23,303 nt of DNA from DATIJJ01 sp039936115 (GCA_039936115.1 JBDTIZ010000256.1:1-23303), one strand, 5' to 3'; counted from the stretch's first letter, positions 1 to 9,979 are shown. The notes: generated by a model from the letters alone, not told the origin. Numbers and translations are program-made.

Positions 1-295
1 ACACCGCACGTAATGCTGCTTGAAATTGCGCCGGAGTGCCAGAATTGTTCGGTGATGAAAGCGTTAACACACCTGTCGTTGCATTGAAGCTTGCTACTAT
101 GTTGCCAGTGTTTACATTTGGAGTGAACGATAATACATCTTCGCCTGAAACATAATTACTAATACTCACTTTGGCATTTGATAATGCTGCCGTATCGACA
201 TCGCTTAATACAATGCTGGTATTAATGAGCGTAGCCGCTGAATTTTCACTATAACCAATTGTGCTAGTCCCACTTAAAACGGGATTATCATTTAC
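1..295. repeat. Direct repeat, copy A (417-bp period cadherin-like module)
   Basis: This stretch matches 418-712 at a constant 417-bp (139-residue) offset. For example, the block encoding SSPNNSGTPAQFQAALRAV and the one encoding SISNYVSGEDVLSF occur in both. The two copies differ at scattered, mostly synonymous positions. The window edge cuts the copy, so the array probably continues to the left. Confidence 0.85.
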
Positions 296-3200
296 GGCGG
301 TGATGTTAATAGCACTATGCACTACACTACTTAAATTATTAGCTGATCCACCATCATCCGCCACAAAAGTAATATCACGTGCAACTGTCGAAGGATTATC
401 ACTCGTATTTGCATAAGACACAGCCCGTAATGCCGCTTGAAATTGCGCCGGCGTGCCGGAGTTATTCGGTGATGAAAGCGTTAACACACCGGTTGAAGTA
501 TTAAAACTTGCAACAATATTTCCCGTGCTAGCATTAGCAGTGAACGATAAAACATCTTCGCCAGAAACATAATTACTGATACTCACTTTAGCATTCAACA
601 GTGTTGCACTATCAACATCACTCAACACAATACTCGTATTGATCGGTGTAGCAGCAGCATTTTCTGTATAATTAATAGAACTAGTTCCAGTCAGCACAGG
701 GAAATCATTAACTGGCACAACCGTCACTGCTGACACAAAACCTAAATTGGTAGTATCCACACCTCCACTGGCAACACCACCACTGTCTTTCATTTGTGTA
801 ATTGTAAAAACACGATTACCCGCCGTTGGGTTATCTACATTTGTATTTTGATAACTAATATTATTAATTATCGTATTCAGTGTACTAGGTGTTATTCCAG
901 CACTTGAAAGAGACACCGTCGCAGTCCCGCTCACAACAGAAACTGTATAAACCATTCCATTATTTGTTGTTGTACCCGCACTACTTAAGTTTAGTGCAAT
1001 CGTTTTACCATCGACTACAATAGTTTCATTTGCAGCATCGACTAAGCCACTCACAGTAAATTTAAACTCTAAAATAGCTTGCCCTGATTCAACAGGATTT
1101 ACATTCGCACCGCTAAATACATTCACTGCAGTCGCTGCTTCATTAAAGGTTGGATTTAGTGTTGTTACACTTAAAAGCGGTGCATCATTCACTGCTGTAA
1201 TCGTCACTGTTCCCGTCAAGCTTGCCGTTAATGCGCCGCCTGCGCCTGTATTTCCACCATCATTTAGTGTCACCGTTAACGCACGTGTTGGAGAACCGCC
1301 ACCTAGCGTTGGATTATCTGAAGTACTACGATATTGCAATTGTGCAACGAGCGCCTTAACTGCCGTTGGACTTGCACTACTATTCAAAGTAATAATTAAA
1401 TTAGCACCATCACCACCCGTAAATGTGCCGATACTCGTTCCTGCATAAGTGATATTTGATCCACTCACACCAATTTGTCCTGCACCGGTACCTTGATTTT
1501 TCACTTCAAGCACATCACCCGTTACATAACTTGAAAATGCAACCGTCACTGTTCCGCCATTAAAATTAGATGTATCCACATCGCTTGCATTTATAGTACC
1601 TGTCACTAGAGAAACAGCTGCTGAATTTTCAGTATAAGCCGCGCCTGCAGTGCCAGTGAATGTTGGTGCATCATTGATTGCAGCAATATTAATAACTTTA
1701 GCCACAGAAGCATTTAACGCGCCGCCTGTTCCAGTGTTTCCAAGATCATTGACTGATAACATTACATTGGTTGAAGCAGCCGGTGCATTTTTACTATCGT
1801 TATAAATTATCGAACCACTATTTAATCCTGCCAGTAAATTATTAATTTGAGTTAATGATCCCGACAATAAAACCGAACTTGTACCAGATCCTGTGACTAC
1901 TACTCCAGTACTTCCTGCCGCAACAGTTAACGCGCCCTCACCCACTGACAATGTTGCATTGATAGTACTTGTTCCTGCATCAATATCAGCTATCGACATT
2001 CCTGTACCTGAAAGGGTTAAATTAACTTGTTCTGTTGCATTGTATGATGTAGCTGACATTGTAGCAGTCGGTGCATCATTCACAGCAGATGACACGATTG
2101 TTGCTGTTGTCGAGTTGGATGAAAATGCAGTTGTTCCACCCGTTGTCGAAGTACTCGCTGTTATTCCCGGACGACCTGACGTCTGATCCCATGCGCGATA
2201 AGTAAATGTCCCACCACCACCGCCAATTCCATTTGGCACAAATCTGATAGAATCTGTCGAACCCAAAAGAAGTGAAGTCGATGCTGAAATTGTAGGAAAT
2301 GCGGTCCATGTTTGACCCGCATCAATAGAATATTGCCAAGTTCCATTTGTTGCAGTCCCAAGAGAAGTAATGGCAATACCTTTCAATGCTCCAGCATTTG
2401 GATCAGTAACGGTACCGAGAAATGAACTAACAGCTTGACCCAAATTATTAATATCATTTTCTGTGATCGAAGTTAATGTAGGTGTAAGCGCTGTAAGTGT
2501 TGGAGCTGTGTTATTTCCACTGACAACAAACGTCAAGGTATTTGCCGTTGCATCCAAATTCACACCACTATTCGCTGTACCGCCATCATCTTGCACTTTA
2601 AATAAAATAGTTCGCGTGGCATTAGATGAAGGTGCTGTATAAATTAATTTTCCAGCATTAATATCCGCCACTGAAACAAAGCTATTGAGTGTGACAGTGA
2701 CACCATTATTCGTAAGAGTGCCGGACGCAGGTAAAGTCGTAATTTGCACCGCAAGCAAATGATTAGCTGAATTATCCAATGGATCAGTAAATCCAAAATC
2801 AGCCTCGGTAAAAACATGTACGGAACTTCTCGGCATACTAAACGATTGACTTGTTCCAACAGGCGCATCATTAACTGTAGTAATGCCAAGAGTTGCAGTT
2901 AAAACATTACTTGGCGCTCCTGCACTATCATTCACTTGAAAATTAACTGAACGTGATGTAGCGTCAGGCGCATCACTTAAATTTGAATATTTCACAGCTC
3001 GCAATGCTGCTTGCCATTGCGCAAGAGTCGCCGTACCACCAGAAGAACTCAGTGACAAAATACCTGTTGTCGAATTGTAAGTGGCAGCAATATTTCCCAT
3101 CGTTGTGCCATTATTCGTAAATGACAAAACATCCTGGCCTAACACAAAGTTAGTGATTGAAACTTTTGCACTCGTTAACGTTGCACTACCAAGGTCAGTA

Positions 3201-6200
3201 ATAGTCAGGGCAGTATCAATCGCACCTGCTGCAGCTTTTTCAATATAGACAAGCGGCGCGCTCGTATTAGCTAAAACAGGAGCTGTGGAACCCGTGGTTG
3301 TAATTGTTGCGACATCCGTACTAACTGAAAACGCTGTTGTTCCGCCATTACTTGTTGTATCGACTTTAGTACCTGTGGCACCTGATGTTTGATCCCACGC
3401 CCTATAACTAATTGCACCCATACCCGCATTCACACCATCTGGATTGAATCTGACTTTATCGGTAGAACGTAATAAAAGAGATGAATTCTCAGAAACAGAA
3501 CCCACTGACGCCCATGTGCTTCCATTGTCAGTAGAATATTCCCAGGTTCCATTACTTCCCGCAGCACTGACAACGGCAACACCCAATGTTGAATTCTCAA
3601 CATCAGTGACAGAGCCCGGTACCAGATCAGAAACAAGTTGCCCTGCATTATTAACCTGAGTCGCGATAATCGTATTCAGAGTTGGACTTTCTACGATGAG
3701 ATTAGGCGCATCATTTACCGGTGATACCGATGTGTTGATAAAACGCGTACTGTCTGAAATCGCACTGCTGCCACCATGTGTTCCCGTATTTACAGAGGAA
3801 CGAGTTGCACCATTTGTAAATGAACCCGCATAAGCGTCATCCATCGCTCGCACAGTGAGCCCTGTGGGCGTACCCTCATAAGACGAAACAGGCACAAAAC
3901 GAATTTGAGTTGAAGATGATAAAGCTAATCCTAATGCACTTGCATTATCACCTACTGTACCAACGTCAAACCAAGTACTGCCGTCTGTAGAATACTGCCA
4001 AGAACCTTCTGTTGTAGCATTTGCTGTATTTCCAACAATCGCGAGACCTGACATGACTGCACTTGAATCAGGATCACTAAACGCACTAGCACCGCCATCT
4101 GTCAAAAGCTGCGTGATAGATCTGGATGTCGGAGAAAAACTATCTTCCGCACTCGAAGCAAGTATTAAATCGCGTGTTAAAGTAGGCCCAGTATTCGGAC
4201 CGACTAATACATTAATTGTAAAATTGCGCGCTGTTGAATCGATATCAGCTCCGCTATTTGCGGTGCCACCTGTATCTTGCACTTGGAATGTAAAAGTTGC
4301 AGGACCTGACGAATCTGTCGTCGGCAAGAAACGTAAACGACCTGCTAAAATATTTGCAGCAGTAATAGTTTGATTCGCTGTGACAGCCGTCCAATTACCA
4401 CTGCCTGTCGTATCAAACTGCAATGTTCCAACTGAGGCAGGCACACTCGCAATTTTAACTGCTTGTAATGCGTTTCCTTCTATATCCGTAAACGAAAAAT
4501 CAGATGCCTGTAAAACATACGTTGTATTTAATGATGCACTCACCGTTCTTGCAATACCAACAGGAGCATCATTAGCTGCAGTAACGCCGATTGTTGTGTT
4601 TGCTGAATTACTAAAATTATTTAAAGCATCTTTTACTGTAACACTAATCGTGCGATTCACTGTTGAAGGATTATCAATTGTGTTGCTGTATAAAACGTGC
4701 TGCAAAGCTATTGCATAATTTGCACGTGATGCAGTACCTGTTAGTGTCAACGTATCTCCGCTTAAACTTGCAGTAATTCCACTAACAAAATTATCGTAAG
4801 CCAGTGTATCACCTGACTGAAAGTTAGATATTTTTATAATCGCCGAAGAAATATTGCTGGTAGTTGAATCCGCGATAACCGCACCTGAAGATGCAATTGC
4901 AACAGGCGCACCATTTTCAATAAAATTTGCAGCAGTATAAGCAACCGATGATGCATCAATACGAACATTATCAAAATTAACAATAGCAACACCGCTTGCA
5001 GCAGTAGGTAAAAATCTCAATACAACATTGGACGATGCATAACTGGAGATATCATAACTTCTGCTAGTGGAAGAAGTTGCACTCGCTGCACTTATCGTAT
5101 CAAGTGTCGTCCAAGAAGAACCCCCATTTGATGATATTTGAACGAACACACCCGTTGATGCTGCGGGTGTATCATAATTAAATGATAATTGATAACCTAC
5201 TCGACTTGGATCAGCTCCAGAAAGCGCAAGCAAATCTATTTCGCGAGAAATCGATCGAGTCGAACCTCCAGTACTAGTATCTGCAATTTGTAACTTCCCA
5301 CCCGTCACTAAAATTTGTCCGCCCGTCGCACCGCCTGAGTCAACAGATTCAACCCAAGGTGCGGCAACCCCAGCACTTGTTGTAAAATTAAATGTGCCGT
5401 TATTATTTGTGTAAGCTGCCGTTGAAAATGAATCAACTGCATTAACATTTGAGCCCAATGCAAGCAAAGGACCCGCACTTTGCAGCGTAACATTGACAGT
5501 ACCCGTTGTAGTCGTTGATGCTAAGCCAATACCGCTTAAATCTGTTTTGACTGCTGATGTATCAGGTCCAACATAAGATGCATACAATCCTTCTTGACCG
5601 CCATTTTTCATAAAATCAATTTGGAGAGTATGCAAGCCTGCAGAAAGCACGATAGAACCGCTTTTTTCTGCGAATGAATGCATGCCGTCATTATTGACGA
5701 CGAGCTCTCCATCAATATACAACACTGATCCATTTTCGGATCCCGTATAAAAAGTATAAGTCCCAGCTGTTGTCACACTGATTGTATTGCTAAAACGCAC
5801 GACATAATTATCGAGCGTCATATTTCCACTATCAATTGAAACCTGATCAACATTCAAATCCGTACTAACACCCGTATGATCGGGCGTACCTGTTGGAAAA
5901 CTCGATAACAACGAAGTATTAGACGTATCCATTGTCCATTCTTGATAATTACTACCAGGAATTTGTGCCTTACTCGTAAGTGTGTAAGTAAAACTATCTG
6001 TGCCTGTTACACCAGCGTTTGGTGTATACGTATAGGTTCCGTCCGCATTAACAACTGCAGTACCTTTTGTTGCTTGCGAGAGAAGCGATGCTGATAATCC
6101 TGCGGTATCAGGATCATAATCCATCGTTGCACTCACAGCTTGTTCAGCACCAACGCTGCTGTTATCAAATAACGTCCCAGAAGTCGTGCCCAATGCTGTC

Positions 6201-8086
6201 GCAGTAATTGCGTGTGAAACAGTCACAGCAGAAACATCATATGACACGACATTGATATATGAAGTCACCGGCGCACTCATCAAACTGCTGACATCCGTCA
6301 CAGTGATATCAATAGCACGTGTTGTTAGATCCGGTGCCGCAGAAGTGTTGTCGTACCTTATAGCTTTGATTGCTGTAGTAAAATCAGCCGTGCTTGCACC
6401 TAAGCCTGATACAGCTTGTAATGTCACTATGCCATTTACATTATTTATGGTTGCATTGATCGTTGCAGGAATTGCACCAATAGAAAATATGTCGCCTGCT
6501 TTCATATTTGTTAATGAAACATGTGCACTTGAAATCAATAACCCGTTCGGTTGATTGATAGTCATTGCAGAATCTGCAATCGGAATCGACGCTCCTGTTT
6601 GCTCTGAAAATGTTGAAACATAGTTGTTACCATTCGCTGTGATCCCAACATTATCAAACAAAAATTGTTGTGCAGAACTCCCATCAAAACCACGATTCAC
6701 TGAAAATCTAATGATTGTTGAATCAGAAATATAATTTGAAATATCAATCGATGTATTACGATTCGCGGTAACATTTGCAAGTGTGCCTAAACTGAAAAAC
6801 GTAGCGCCACCATCTTTGGAAATATTCACGTCAATTGCATCAGCAGAAGTCAGCCCAGCCGTTCGATAAGAAAAAGATAATGACGCTGACGTATAAGCAT
6901 CTAAATTAACTGCACGTTCAATGAAATCGCCATACTGTTGCGTATGACCTACTAAAGCAATTTCCTGTCCCGTCCCAAGTCCCGCTACTGTTCCGCCAGT
7001 TGCAACACTCGGAATAATAATATTGCCACCGGTTGGACTATTATCACTGGTTGTGGAACCCGCTGGATTAAATGCTCGAGTAGTAGAGCCATCAAATTCA
7101 ACCCATCCACCTGACCACGTCGTCGTTGCATTGCTGGTACCACCCGTATACGTTCCCGTTGAAAGATTATCCGTCAAACTCAAGACAGTCGGGCCATTTA
7201 AATCGACGACTGATTGCCCCATCAAATAATCATAATTTGCTAATGATTGCTGACTAAACACATCAGTAATAGACGCTCCAATGGTGCCTGTTTGAAATTC
7301 CAGTGTCCAATTTCCTGCACGCAATGCACTACCCGTGTAATCCATTGAAGCAGCAACGCTTGCACCGATATCTTTGCTGATCTCTGAGACAAATTGTTGT
7401 CCTAAACTTCCTTTTGCCACATCGCAACCATACAAAAGTACACTTGCATCTTCAGTGAGATGCGATCGCCAGCTCGCAATTTCGCTAGCATAGTTTTCAC
7501 TTAACGTTTCTTGATTAAGAATGCTATTACCAAGCGTAAGCGATCCACTTTCACCATGTGAAAGAATATGAATTGTTTTAATCGGTGATTTTTCAGCTTT
7601 GATGACGCTATCAATTTGATCGATACCATCTTGCCCTGCATCAATAAAATGAACCGATGCATTAGCAGAAATGCCCGCTAGTAATGTTTCCGGATTTAGA
7701 ACTTTAGAATCGATAAACACTAATTCTTTTGCTGGCACATCCGCTACCGCAAGCTTTTGTGCATCGATGAATTGATCAGTTTCGCCTGATCGAATATTGG
7801 TTGCGTCTTTTGAACCTTCTTGAGTTTTAACTGTAGGTCCGCTAGCTGCTTTATCTGTGCTGCCATCAGCTGATTTCGCAACCGGGGCAGATTTATCAGT
7901 GGGCTCTGCAACTGCAGTTTTGGGTATATCTTGCGGTGAATCGGGACTCGAAGAATCCGTGGTAACACCAGCATCATGCGGCGGCGCTGGCACTAAACTG
8001 GCATCAAATAAAACCCGGGGCTCAAGAGCCTGTTTTAACGTAGCATATTTTTGTTTACGGCCTTTTGATTTATTCGGTGTTTTCAC
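1..8086 (-). CDS. Giant LEPR-motif / DUF4347 repeat surface protein (C-terminus off window)
   Basis: I read this strand codon by codon from 8086 to 2 and met no stop: 2695 residues, continuing past the left edge. The start is GTG at 8086; the frame runs back to a stop at 8126-8128 without an ATG, and a G-rich stretch lies just upstream. Residues 1-20 are very basic with no Sec signal peptide. LEPRVLFDA occupies residues 21-29, followed by a Ser/Asp/Pro linker to about 115. DUF4347 spans about 120-285, with H177 in ILSHGE and C221 in LLYGCD. Then come a jelly-roll-like beta-sandwich (about 320-480), a tandem Ig-like module (about 640-710), a PA14-like domain (about 706-842), a second sandwich (about 896-1045), and cadherin/Ig-like modules joined by NDAP linkers. 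Three modules share a W-x-YS-x-D...YRAWDQTSG type core. The family comprises giant surface or secreted proteins. Diverging beside an export operon, this is its likely cargo. No RTX nonapeptides are visible in this part. Confidence 0.93.
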   Translation of the reverse strand, partial: MKTPNKSKGRKQKYATLKQALEPRVLFDASLVPAPPHDAGVTTDSSSPDSPQDIPKTAVAEPTDKSAPVAKSADGSTDKAASGPTVKTQEGSKDATNIRSGETDQFIDAQKLAVADVPAKELVFIDSKVLNPETLLAGISANASVHFIDAGQDGIDQIDSVIKAEKSPIKTIHILSHGESGSLTLGNSILNQETLSENYASEIASWRSHLTEDASVLLYGCDVAKGSLGQQFVSEISKDIGASVAASMDYTGSALRAGNWTLEFQTGTIGASITDVFSQQSLANYDYLMGQSVVDLNGPTVLSLTDNLSTGTYTGGTSNATTTWSGGWVEFDGSTTRAFNPAGSTTSDNSPTGGNIIIPSVATGGTVAGLGTGQEIALVGHTQQYGDFIERAVNLDAYTSASLSFSYRTAGLTSADAIDVNISKDGGATFFSLGTLANVTANRNTSIDISNYISDSTIIRFSVNRGFDGSSAQQFLFDNVGITANGNNYVSTFSEQTGASIPIADSAMTINQPNGLLISSAHVSLTNMKAGDIFSIGAIPATINATINNVNGIVTLQAVSGLGASTADFTTAIKAIRYDNTSAAPDLTTRAIDITVTDVSSLMSAPVTSYINVVSYDVSAVTVSHAITATALGTTSGTLFDNSSVGAEQAVSATMDYDPDTAGLSASLLSQATKGTAVVNADGTYTYTPNAGVTGTDSFTYTLTSKAQIPGSNYQEWTMDTSNTSLLSSFPTGTPDHTGVSTDLNVDQVSIDSGNMTLDNYVVRFSNTISVTTAGTYTFYTGSENGSVLYIDGELVVNNDGMHSFAEKSGSIVLSAGLHTLQIDFMKNGGQEGLYASYVGPDTSAVKTDLSGIGLASTTTTGTVNVTLQSAGPLLALGSNVNAVDSFSTAAYTNNNGTFNFTTSAGVAAPWVESVDSGGATGGQILVTGGKLQIADTSTGGSTRSISREIDLLALSGADPSRVGYQLSFNYDTPAASTGVFVQISSNGGSSWTTLDTISAASATSSTSRSYDISSYASSNVVLRFLPTAASGVAIVNFDNVRIDASSVAYTAANFIENGAPVAIASSGAVIADSTTSNISSAIIKISNFQSGDTLAYDNFVSGITASLSGDTLTLTGTASRANYAIALQHVLYSNTIDNPSTVNRTISVTVKDALNNFSNSANTTIGVTAANDAPVGIARTVSASLNTTYVLQASDFSFTDIEGNALQAVKIASVPASVGTLQFDTTGSGNWTAVTANQTITAANILAGRLRFLPTTDSSGPATFTFQVQDTGGTANSGADIDSTARNFTINVLVGPNTGPTLTRDLILASSAEDSFSPTSRSITQLLTDGGASAFSDPDSSAVMSGLAIVGNTANATTEGSWQYSTDGSTWFDVGTVGDNASALGLALSSSTQIRFVPVSSYEGTPTGLTVRAMDDAYAGSFTNGATRSSVNTGTHGGSSAISDSTRFINTSVSPVNDAPNLIVESPTLNTIIATQVNNAGQLVSDLVPGSVTDVENSTLGVAVVSAAGSNGTWEYSTDNGSTWASVGSVSENSSLLLRSTDKVRFNPDGVNAGMGAISYRAWDQTSGATGTKVDTTSNGGTTAFSVSTDVATITTTGSTAPVLANTSAPLVYIEKAAAGAIDTALTITDLGSATLTSAKVSITNFVLGQDVLSFTNNGTTMGNIAATYNSTTGILSLSSSGGTATLAQWQAALRAVKYSNLSDAPDATSRSVNFQVNDSAGAPSNVLTATLGITTVNDAPVGTSQSFSMPRSSVHVFTEADFGFTDPLDNSANHLLAVQITTLPASGTLTNNGVTVTLNSFVSVADINAGKLIYTAPSSNATRTILFKVQDDGGTANSGVNLDATANTLTFVVSGNNTAPTLTALTPTLTSITENDINNLGQAVSSFLGTVTDPNAGALKGIAITSLGTATNGTWQYSIDAGQTWTAFPTISASTSLLLGSTDSIRFVPNGIGGGGGTFTYRAWDQTSGRPGITASTSTTGGTTAFSSNSTTATIVSSAVNDAPTATMSATSYNATEQVNLTLSGTGMSIADIDAGTSTINATLSVGEGALTVAAGSTGVVVTGSGTSSVLLSGSLTQINNLLAGLNSGSIIYNDSKNAPAASTNVMLSVNDLGNTGTGGALNASVAKVINIAAINDAPTFTGTAGAAYTENSAAVSLVTGTINASDVDTSNFNGGTVTVAFSSYVTGDVLEVKNQGTGAGQIGVSGSNITYAGTSIGTFTGGDGANLIITLNSSASPTAVKALVAQLQYRSTSDNPTLGGGSPTRALTVTLNDGGNTGAGGALTASLTGTVTITAVNDAPLLSVTTLNPTFNEAATAVNVFSGANVNPVESGQAILEFKFTVSGLVDAANETIVVDGKTIALNLSSAGTTTNNGMVYTVSVVSGTATVSLSSAGITPSTLNTIINNISYQNTNVDNPTAGNRVFTITQMKDSGGVASGGVDTTNLGFVSAVTVVPVNDFPVLTGTSSINYTENAAATPINTSIVLSDVDSATLLNAKVSISNYVSGEDVLSFTANASTGNIVASFNTSTGVLTLSSPNNSGTPAQFQAALRAVSYANTSDNPSTVARDITFVADDGGSANNLSSVVHSAINITAVNDNPVLSGTSTIGYSENSAATLINTSIVLSDVDTAALSNAKVSISNYVSGEDVLSFTPNVNTGNIVASFNATTGVLTLSSPNNSGTPAQFQAALRAV
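418..712. repeat. Direct repeat, copy B (417-bp period cadherin-like module)
   Basis: Second copy of the module at 1-295. A third, clearly diverged relative covers roughly 2980-3290, encoding a QAALRAV and VSITNFVLGQDVLSFT version. The gradient from near-identical to diverged modules suggests duplication within the gene. Confidence 0.85.
7232..7729 (-). other. DUF4347 domain within the giant protein
   Basis: Residues about 120-285. It begins ELVFIDSKV, has a hydrophobic strand ending in HG (H177) and a second hydrophobic strand ending in YGC (C221), then a Gly/Ala-rich helix. The strand-HG / strand-GC pattern is like that of clan CD cysteine peptidases such as caspases and MARTX CPD. This supports the DUF4347 call; peptidase activity is inference. 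Confidence 0.8.
8000..8026 (-). other. LEPRxLFDA N-terminal motif of the giant protein
   Basis: Encodes LEPRVLFDA at residues 21-29, just after a Lys/Arg-rich start. The motif resembles the LEPR-xLL/LFD N-terminal element that recurs in very large bacterial repeat proteins. With no Sec signal present, it is the best candidate for a targeting or processing signal; that role is inferred, not shown. Confidence 0.75.
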
Positions 8087-8112
8087 CTTGTTGTTACCCC
8101 CAAATATCCATC

Positions 8113-8150
8113 TTGAGAAGCTTACTTAATATTGAGAAGCTTACTTTATA
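8113..8150. repeat. Tandem 19-bp direct repeat upstream of the giant gene
   Basis: Two adjacent 19-bp units, 8113-8131 and 8132-8150, both starting TTGAGAAGCTTACTT and differing at one base (18/19 identical). They lie 27-64 nt upstream of the GTG start and just downstream of a possible TATAAT on the minus strand. Their position over a plausible transcription start suggests an operator or a leader-RNA element, but no regulator can be named. Confidence 0.7.
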
Positions 8151-8151
8151 T

Positions 8152-8157
8152 ATTATA
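8152..8157 (-). promoter_or_regulatory. Possible -10 box for the giant gene
   Basis: On the minus strand this reads TATAAT, 66 nt upstream of the GTG start. No convincing -35 is found 16-18 bp further upstream (17-bp spacing gives CAGTTT), so the promoter would be weak, activator-dependent, or elsewhere. Confidence 0.3.
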
Positions 8158-8440
8158 GCTTGCTTTCCACAATTAAACTGGATAAATAAGCTACAAAGAC
8201 AAACAATAAGTTTATATAAATCAATATATTATAAATAAAAATATTATTTTTAAATTAATTCTATGATTCTATTACTTATTTATTTAGGGTTGAGAGGAGA
8301 GTGTAATAATGATAACCTTTCGCAAGGAGCTGATTATATATAAATTTTTCTTAATCTCATGGATCTGATGCAAAGAGAGTTTGTAATAAAAAGCGCGAGA
8401 TGAGCATTAAGCCGAATGATTGCGGCAAAGGACACTAGGG

Positions 8441-9979
8441 ATGATTAGAAAGGGAATAATCTTATGCCTCGTATACCTTTTGACTGCTTGTACTGTTACA
8501 CCTAAGCCTATCTCCGTGAGTGAGCGCTATACAGAAGCACAAAATGATTTAAAACAATTATTTTCAGAACAAGAGCAATTTCATGGCACTCTAGACTTTG
8601 ATCAAGCCTTAGCCCGCGGACTGAAGTACAACCTTGATTATCGAATTAAATTGGTCAATAGCGCATTGCAAGCAGGCCAGTTAAAAATCGCAATGTTCGC
8701 GATGTTCCCTGCACTAAATACCAGTGAATCCGTGTACTCACGTAACAATCAGTCAGCAAGTGCCGGTATCACAAGCACAGGCCAACTCACCGATGTTTTA
8801 AACTCAACTCCCAATACTATTCGTTCAACCCGCGTCGGCTTGAGTTGGAACATTCTTGATTTTGGTCTCGGCTATGTCAGAGCACGCCAACAAGGTGATC
8901 GTATCTATATTGCGGGGGAAGAAGCTCGTAAACAACTTCAACAATTGTCACAAGATATACTCATCGCTTATTGGGAAGCCTATAGTGCCCAACAATTGAT
9001 GATAGAGTCGCAAGAATTTCAATCTATATTGAACCGAGCAAAAAATAAATTAGCTTCGGCTATGCTGGATCCAACTATCCCGAAAGAAAGTATATTGAAT
9101 TATCAATCCGCTCTTTTGGAAGGCAATCGTCGCATCATACAATTGCAATATAAGTACGACAAAGCAATGCTTACACTAAAACGTCTCACCAACTTACCGC
9201 CAAATACGAAATTTAATTTAGCACCTGTTCCTCTTGCTCTTAGAACAGCGCATGATTTAAGTAGCTTAAACTTCGATAAACTGGATGCGATCACTCTTGC
9301 TAGTCGCCCTGAATTACGCGGGCAGGATTATCAGACGCGTATTGCAAAATTAGGCACTAAAGCAGCTATTTTACAAGCTTTGCCTGGTGTGACATTAAAT
9401 ATGGGTTGGAATTATAATAGTAATCAATTTTTACTCAACCAAATCTGGGTTGATCGCTCTCTTGATGTTGCTTGGAACTTGTTAAACTTAGCATCTTTAC
9501 CCACATCATATGAGACTGCAAAAACTCAAGTTGAATATGAAAAATTAAAATTAATGGCACTAACGCTCACAGTCCTAACCGAAACGCGTTACGCATATTC
9601 TCATTATGAAAATATACGTGCTGAATATGCGGTGGCACACAAGCAAACTGAAAATGCGAAGGCATTATTTACATTAAATAAAAATCGCCGACTTGCTTCA
9701 TTAGCCAGCGACCAACAAGTTATTTTATCAAAATTAAAAATGCTATCCGCTAATATGGACGAAGACTTGCTCCTGGCGGATCTTTCAACCGCATTGGGTG
9801 AATTATATATATCTGCAGGGTCTGATATCCTTCCCCTCGACATTGGCAATAGGCCTTTGGATGAAGCCGCCAAAATTATTAGTCGTAATTTTGTGTTACA
9901 AAACACGTGGGATTTTTGTAGCTATGTTAATATGACATATGAAAAAATGTATGGAAACATTAAAACTGATATAAGTTGA
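8441..9979 (+). CDS. TolC-like outer membrane factor, lipoprotein
   Basis: A 512-residue outer-membrane efflux/export channel subunit, expected to form the outer-membrane duct and periplasmic tunnel. I chose the ATG at 8441 over an in-frame TTG at 8420. AAAGGA at 8427-8432 is well spaced for the ATG, and this start gives a compact lipoprotein signal ending LLTAC (lipid-modified Cys17). The body shows TolC-family features: repeated long amphipathic helices (for example around GEEARKQLQQLSQDILIAYW and ILSKLKMLSANMDEDLLLADL), strand segments with alternating polar and hydrophobic residues such as VGLSWNILDFGLG, and a second-half echo of the same pattern. The length is typical. It is the first gene of the operon, with 27 nt to the first adaptor gene. 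Its partner is therefore likely the adaptor/M50 set rather than a separate pump. Confidence 0.88.
   Translation: MIRKGIILCLVYLLTACTVTPKPISVSERYTEAQNDLKQLFSEQEQFHGTLDFDQALARGLKYNLDYRIKLVNSALQAGQLKIAMFAMFPALNTSESVYSRNNQSASAGITSTGQLTDVLNSTPNTIRSTRVGLSWNILDFGLGYVRARQQGDRIYIAGEEARKQLQQLSQDILIAYWEAYSAQQLMIESQEFQSILNRAKNKLASAMLDPTIPKESILNYQSALLEGNRRIIQLQYKYDKAMLTLKRLTNLPPNTKFNLAPVPLALRTAHDLSSLNFDKLDAITLASRPELRGQDYQTRIAKLGTKAAILQALPGVTLNMGWNYNSNQFLLNQIWVDRSLDVAWNLLNLASLPTSYETAKTQVEYEKLKLMALTLTVLTETRYAYSHYENIRAEYAVAHKQTENAKALFTLNKNRRLASLASDQQVILSKLKMLSANMDEDLLLADLSTALGELYISAGSDILPLDIGNRPLDEAAKIISRNFVLQNTWDFCSYVNMTYEKMYGNIKTDIS

Larger units (their letters stand above)
8087..8440. other. AT-rich divergent intergenic region
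   Basis: A 354-bp spacer between the divergent giant gene and the export operon. It holds the tandem 19-bp repeat near the giant-gene side, long A/T runs (about 8200-8290), and a 19-codon ORF (8309-8368) with a strong GAGGAG 9 nt ahead. I see no confident -35/-10 pair for the plus-strand operon, no RNA gene and no clear terminator. Confidence 0.7.

Noticed and set aside
1893..8129. Several plus-strand and out-of-frame minus-strand reading frames of 60-120 codons inside 1-8129
   Set aside because: They lie opposite or out of frame with the continuous 2695-codon minus-strand gene. Their translations are low-complexity shadows with no signal or domain, and none has a convincing ribosome binding site.
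8420..8440. TTG start for the TolC-like gene at 8420
   Set aside because: It would lengthen the lipoprotein signal without benefit. ATG at 8441 has a well-placed AAAGGA and leaves LLTAC at the ideal distance.
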